Of a DNA stretch of 64,000 bases, positions 60,581-64,000 are shown in pieces. Source of the DNA: Vibrio sp. 10N (GTDB taxonomy: Bacteria > Pseudomonadota > Gammaproteobacteria > Enterobacterales > Vibrionaceae). Below the pieces are notes generated by a model that had not been told where the DNA came from, ran no database searches, and saw only the letters and a program-made list of their open reading frames with translations. How positions within the stretch are numbered: position 1 is the stretch's first letter; each line of letters starts with the position of its first letter. The DNA lies in NCBI RefSeq assembly GCF_036245475.1, contig NZ_BTPM01000002.1, positions 1,116,001 through 1,180,000 on the forward strand, in the 5' to 3' direction. The position numbers were made by a program, and so were the translations under genes.

Positions 60581-61444
60581 TTAGTACGTTGCTGTGTTAA
60601 AGCGGCTAGCGATAAACTTCGTTAGCGTGTTGATAAGTAGGACGACCACAATCAGTACGGTCGCTGTGCCGTATGCTTGGTTCCACTCGTCAATCGTAAA
60701 CAGTTCCGTTGTGAGTTTGTACAGGTGAACCGTTAGGGTACGACCTGAATCTAACAGTGAGTCTGGGACACGTGCCACCATACCTGCTGTTAGGAATACC
60801 GGTGCAGATTCACCGATTACACGACCAATACTTAGAATGACCGAAGTAAGAATACCTGGAGTTGCACTTGGCAAGATAAGACGCCAAATGGTGTAGATTT
60901 TCGATGCGCCCAAACCGTAAGAACCTTCACGGTAAGTTTGCGGTACCGCCATCAACGCTTCTTCTGTGGTACGAATAATAACCGGCAGAATCAGGATACT
61001 CAGCGTAAGTGCACCCGATAGAATCGAGAAGCCAAAGCCCAAGATAACCACGAAGAACGTCATACCGAACAGACCGAAGATGATTGACGGAATACCTGCC
61101 AACGACTCAGTACAGAAACGAATAACCTTAACCAACTTGCTGCCTACTTTCGCATACTCGGTCAAGTAAATAGCCGTCATAATGCCCAGTGGCGCGGCTA
61201 CTGCAATCGACGCGAAAACCATGTAAATGGTTGAGATGATCATCGGGAAGATGCCCTTCTCTTTGCCTGTTGCTGTGTAGTTGTCAGTAATAAAGTTCCA
61301 ATCCACGTGCTGAAGACCGTTAGAAAGGATGTACCAAATAATCCAGAACAAAAAGCCAACGGTCAGCACTGCTGCTGCCCACACAAAGGCATTTAGAATC
61401 GCGTCTTTTTGGTCACGCGCTTTCTTTAGTTTTACTGTATCCAT
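60581..61444 (-). CDS. pstA: Phosphate ABC transporter permease
   Basis: 287 residues with six helices. Features include FITDNYTATGKEKGIFPMI, ESLAGIPSIIFGLFGM and the EAA loop EEALMAVPQTYREGSYGLGASKIYTI, then GRVIGESAPVFLTAG. It pairs with PstC to form the phosphate channel driven by PstB. Lies five bases after the pstC stop and about 98 bases before pstB. Full length. Confidence 0.95.
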   Translation of the reverse strand: MDTVKLKKARDQKDAILNAFVWAAAVLTVGFLFWIIWYILSNGLQHVDWNFITDNYTATGKEKGIFPMIISTIYMVFASIAVAAPLGIMTAIYLTEYAKVGSKLVKVIRFCTESLAGIPSIIFGLFGMTFFVVILGFGFSILSGALTLSILILPVIIRTTEEALMAVPQTYREGSYGLGASKIYTIWRLILPSATPGILTSVILSIGRVIGESAPVFLTAGMVARVPDSLLDSGRTLTVHLYKLTTELFTIDEWNQAYGTATVLIVVVLLINTLTKFIASRFNTATY

Positions 61445-61449
61445 AATAA

Positions 61450-62382
61450 TTACTTCGCTTTCTCACGGTTCAAGTAAAGTAGAGCTGAGTTGAGCATCAT
61501 GATAAACACCAGAAGCACAACACCAGTCGCGTAGAGCGCGTTTGCGTGAACGCCACTTGCGTAAGACATTTCGATCGCGATGTTCGCGGTAAGAGTACGT
61601 GCTGACTCCAAAATGCTACCTGGCATCGCTGGCGCGTTACCCATTACCATAATGATGGCCATGGTTTCACCTAGCGCACGACCGATACCCAGAATGACGC
61701 CAGTCATAATGCCTGAACGAGCCGCCGGAACGAGAAGTTTGAAAATGGTGTAAATCTTTGACGCACCAAGAGCCAATGAGCCCTCTTTGTACGTGCGAGG
61801 CACCGCGCGAATCGACGTTTCAGATACCGTAATGACCGTCGGCAGGATCATCACGCCGAGTACAATGATACCGGCAAGAATCGTGTTACCTGCAGGAACA
61901 TTAAAGATTTGCTGAATAAGCGGTACGATAATAATCAGACCGAAGAAGCCGTAAACGACCGACGGGATACCCGCAAGCAGCTCAACCGCTGGACGGATAA
62001 TGTCAGCTAGACGTTTTGGCGCAATCTCCGCGATGAAGATAGCCGTTAGAACACCAATGGGTACACCAACCACTACCGCACCAAGCGTTGACACAACCGA
62101 TGCGACAATCATGGTGGCAACACCATAAAGCGCTGGTGGTAGCCAGTGCTGACCAAGTACGATTCCAGAAACACCCGCTTCTTGGAATGCAGGAATACTT
62201 TCTTTAACGATGAAGTAAGCAATAACAGCAAGGGAAAGGATGCCGACTACTGCACTGGTTAGGAAAAGTCCGTGGAAGATTCTCTCTTTCCAATCCACTC
62301 GTTTTTGGGTTTTTAGGCCGCGAGTGACAGACTGAGTCGCTTCATTGTTCATAAGCTTCTCACTATTTGTTGCGATGGTCAT
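61450..62382 (-). CDS. pstC: Phosphate ABC transporter permease
   Basis: 310 residues with six helices. Diagnostic stretches are PIGVLTAIFIAEIAPKRLADIIRPAVELLAGIPSVVYGFFG and the EAA loop RAVPRTYKEGSLALGASKIYTIFKLLVPA, then GRALGETMAIIMVMGN. ATG 62382 and a later ATG at 62352 (with GAGAAG before it) are both possible starts. Follows pstS by 94 bases; the gap may hold a processing site that lets PstS be made in excess. Confidence 0.95.
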   Translation of the reverse strand: MTIATNSEKLMNNEATQSVTRGLKTQKRVDWKERIFHGLFLTSAVVGILSLAVIAYFIVKESIPAFQEAGVSGIVLGQHWLPPALYGVATMIVASVVSTLGAVVVGVPIGVLTAIFIAEIAPKRLADIIRPAVELLAGIPSVVYGFFGLIIIVPLIQQIFNVPAGNTILAGIIVLGVMILPTVITVSETSIRAVPRTYKEGSLALGASKIYTIFKLLVPAARSGIMTGVILGIGRALGETMAIIMVMGNAPAMPGSILESARTLTANIAIEMSYASGVHANALYATGVVLLVFIMMLNSALLYLNREKAK

Positions 62383-62476
62383 AATTCTGCTTCTATGTTT
62401 GTATTACTTCGATAGACGCGCAAAAGGCTCAGCCCTAAAAGGCGGGCTGAGCAACTTAAATATTTTACTGGGTGAC

Positions 62477-63298
62477 TTAGTTTACAGTGATGTAACCTTT
62501 CTTAGCAGATAGTGCTTGAGCTTCGTCAGCAACCATCCAGTCTAGGAACTGTTGAGTTTCAGCTGAAGGTGCGCCATCTTTGTAAAGAACAAGGAATGGA
62601 CGAGCAACTTTGTAAGAACCGTTTTTCACGTTGTCTACTGTTGCTGCAGCGCCGTCAATTTTTAGAGGCTGAACTGTGTTGTCTACTGTACCTAGAGAGA
62701 TGTAGCCGATAGCGTATGGGTTACTTGCTACAGATACTTTCAGTGCACCGTTACCGTTAGCAACTTGAGCACGTTGAGAGATAGCCGATACTTTCTTACC
62801 GCTGATCTTCATTTTTAGTTTCATGATGTCTTCGAATGCACCACGAGTACCTGAAGCCGTATCACGAGTGATAGCAACGATTGGCTTGTTTTCACCGCCA
62901 ACTTGGCTCCAGTTATTGATTTCGCCTTTGTAGATGCGAGTGATTTGCTCTGACGTTAGCTCTTTAACACTGTTGTTCGGGTTAACAACAACTGCGATAC
63001 CGTCACGAGCAATAACGAGCTCTTTAAGGTCTGCGGATTTTTCTTCTGGCTTTAGGTCACGAGAAGAGATACCTAGGTCTGCGCTGCCATCCTTCGCTGC
63101 ACGAATACCTGCTGAAGAACCTGGTGCTTGGATTTCGATAAACACTGGTTCGCCTTTGTTCATGTAAGTTTCTGCAAAAACTTCAACCAGTGGAGAAGCA
63201 CTATTAGAACCTACTACAGAGATAGTTTCTTTTGCTGAAGCTGATGTCACTGTTAGTGCGCCTAGTAGAGCGATTGCACCGATAACTGTCTTTTTCAT
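62477..63298 (-). CDS. pstS: Phosphate ABC transporter periplasmic binding protein
   Basis: About 273 residues with a Sec signal (MKKTVIGAIALLGALTVTSASA). The phosphate-binding loops are SVVGSNSASPLVEVFAE, SSAGIRAAKDGSADLGISSRDL and TRDTASGTRGAFED, the standard PstS set. Start at ATG 63298 with AAAGGAAATT before it; an upstream in-frame ATG at 63349 lies in the Pho-box region. First gene of pstSCAB, preceded by the Pho-box array at 63343-63404, so PhoB control under phosphate shortage is likely. Confidence 0.95.
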   Translation of the reverse strand: MKKTVIGAIALLGALTVTSASAKETISVVGSNSASPLVEVFAETYMNKGEPVFIEIQAPGSSAGIRAAKDGSADLGISSRDLKPEEKSADLKELVIARDGIAVVVNPNNSVKELTSEQITRIYKGEINNWSQVGGENKPIVAITRDTASGTRGAFEDIMKLKMKISGKKVSAISQRAQVANGNGALKVSVASNPYAIGYISLGTVDNTVQPLKIDGAAATVDNVKNGSYKVARPFLVLYKDGAPSAETQQFLDWMVADEAQALSAKKGYITVN

Positions 63299-63342
63299 CA
63301 CAATTTCCTTTGATGGCTTGATTGCCTTGTTTCGTTTGAACG

Positions 63343-63404
63343 CTGACAAGATTAGTGGGCGAATATGACAGTTGTGTTTCAGTTAGTTGAAAGGTCTATG
63401 ACAA
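63343..63404 (-). promoter_or_regulatory. Pho-box array upstream of pstS
   Basis: On the minus strand TTGTCAT, CTTTCAA, CTGAAAC and CTGTCAT begin exactly 11 bases apart (63404, 63393, 63382, 63371), and TTGTCAG follows 22 bases later (63349). The 11-base period of CTGTCAT-like units is the PhoB site pattern. Confidence 0.8.
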
Positions 63405-63567
63405 ATGAGAATTTTGAAGATGGAGGTTTATGGGAGAAGATCACCCAAATTCAGTGGTTTATCATGAAGAGTTGAGTACAAACCCAAATATAACAGTCAA
63501 AAATTGTACTGTCATATTTGTCATAAAGTGGTTTGTTTGGGGAAAGTTTGAGCGCTACACACGATCA
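63405..63567. other. Rest of the pstS-helicase gap
   Basis: With the Pho-box array this fills about 300 bases between pstS and the helicase terminator. It contains further TGTCAT-like words (63511-63526) that do not keep the 11-base spacing. No gene seen. Confidence 0.4.
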
Positions 63568-63592
63568 AAAAAGGCCTCAATGAGGCCTTTTT
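63568..63592 (-). terminator. Terminator of the DEAD-box helicase gene
   Basis: AAAAAGGCCTCA and TGAGGCCTTTTT are self-complementary around a small loop; on the minus strand a T-run follows. It lies four bases from the helicase stop. Confidence 0.9.
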
Positions 63593-63596
63593 GCGG

Positions 63597-64000
63597 TTAT
63601 TCGCTATCTTGTTGCTTAGGTTTTTTCTTCGGAATGAATACCGAATCACCCACTGCCACATTTTTGTAGAAGGTTTTATCGCGATTCGCTGGTTTCTTAG
63701 GCGCCGCTTTCTTCTGCTGTGCTTTACCTTTAGCAGCTTGTGCTTTCTTCTTAAAGGCCGGTTTCTTAGGACGGAAGCCTTTAAACTTACCTTTCAGGCC
63801 CTCTAATACCGAGAAGCTAATATCTTGCTGAAGGAAAGCCTCAACACGTTTGAAGCTATCCCAGTCTTTTGGACCAACCAAAGAGATTGCATCACCTTTG
63901 TTACCAGCGCGGCCAGTGCGGCCTACGCGGTGCACATACTCTTCGGTGTGTTTTGGCATATCGAAGTTAATCACGTGAGTCACCGTTGCGATATCCAGAC
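63597..64000 (-). CDS. DEAD-box RNA helicase, C-terminal part (5' end outside window)
   Basis: Only the last 134 codons are in the window. They hold the end of the helicase C domain (LDIATVTHVINFDMPKHTEEYVHRVGRTGRAG, motifs V and VI with the arginine finger RVGRTGRAG) and a basic, Lys/Pro/Ala-rich tail (KKPAFKKKAQAAKGK) that helps bind RNA. This tail and the sequence fit RhlE-like cold-shock or ribosome-assembly helicases. The frame continues without a stop to the window edge; the start lies beyond it. Transcribed towards the pst promoter region and ended by a clear terminator. Confidence 0.93.
   Translation of the reverse strand, partial: LDIATVTHVINFDMPKHTEEYVHRVGRTGRAGNKGDAISLVGPKDWDSFKRVEAFLQQDISFSVLEGLKGKFKGFRPKKPAFKKKAQAAKGKAQQKKAAPKKPANRDKTFYKNVAVGDSVFIPKKKPKQQDSE

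Noticed and set aside
63511..63526. Second Pho box upstream of pstS
   Set aside because: Two TGTCAT words are nine bases apart, not eleven, and lie far from the start.
1..64000. CRISPR arrays, tRNA or rRNA genes, integrase or prophage modules
   Set aside because: No regular spaced repeats, cloverleaf-like or rRNA sequences, and no integrase or phage structural genes were seen; only the single IS element is mobile.

Overview
The window looks like about 64 kb of a Vibrio (Vibrionaceae) chromosome, probably an accessory part of chromosome II. I infer this from gene content: a pstSCAB operon beside a DEAD-box helicase, an aminoethylphosphonate (AEP) cluster with pbfA, an ascorbate-type PTS, several LysR/TetR/GntR regulators, GGDEF-EAL and CHASE3 hybrid-kinase signalling proteins, and moderate GC. 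No rRNA, tRNA, CRISPR array or replication origin was seen. The GST gene at the left edge and the DEAD-box helicase at the right edge run off the window.

Layout. 1-11.4 kb holds housekeeping and stress genes: GST, hybrid histidine kinase, AlkD-like repair protein, PatB/MalY lyase, GNAT, TetR-LhgO, a reductase-like protein, a LysR pseudogene, and an isochorismatase-family hydrolase divergent from a GlxA-type regulator. 11.5-15.6 kb has a small protein with two repeats, a ula-type PTS (IIB-IIC-IIA) and an ISL3-family element inserted in the U-tract of the PTS terminator. 16-25.4 kb is an AEP locus: substrate-binding protein, ATPase, double permease and PhnR on one strand, and phnW-pbfA-phnX on the other. 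The ATPase gene phnT carries an in-frame TGA. 25.5-31.2 kb holds a methyltransferase, a flavodoxin-like reductase, a TruD paralogue, a Crp-like regulator/P-loop kinase pair and a glucose/GlcNAc-type PTS IIBC. 31.6-40 kb carries a DUF3604/PHP protein, a TauE/SafE permease, a LysR regulator, an iron alcohol dehydrogenase with phnDCE (a second phosphonate locus) and a deleted adenosine deaminase gene. 40-49.6 kb has small enzymes, a LysR gene, an RND efflux pair and a POT transporter, with relics between them. 49.6-54.2 kb is a cbb3-type oxidase operon whose CcoP is fused to a three-haem dehydrogenase-type cytochrome, giving five haem-c sites. 54.4-64 kb has a PAS-GGDEF-EAL protein, YjjG, a His-rich small protein with an MFS transporter, pstSCAB with a Pho-box array, and the helicase.

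How the genes fit together. PhnW makes phosphonoacetaldehyde from AEP, PbfA makes it from hydroxylated AEP, and PhnX cleaves it to acetaldehyde and phosphate. Three similar palindromes (core TGGT-N4-CCA) precede phnS, phnT and phnW and are likely PhnR operators. Because phnT is broken, AEP uptake may depend on the second transporter, PhnCDE. The alcohol dehydrogenase beside PhnCDE could feed phosphonoacetaldehyde to PhnX. PstSCAB handles free phosphate under likely PhoB control. Signs of decay are frequent: LysR, phnT, adenosine deaminase, an outer-membrane-protein tail and a LytTR-like tail.
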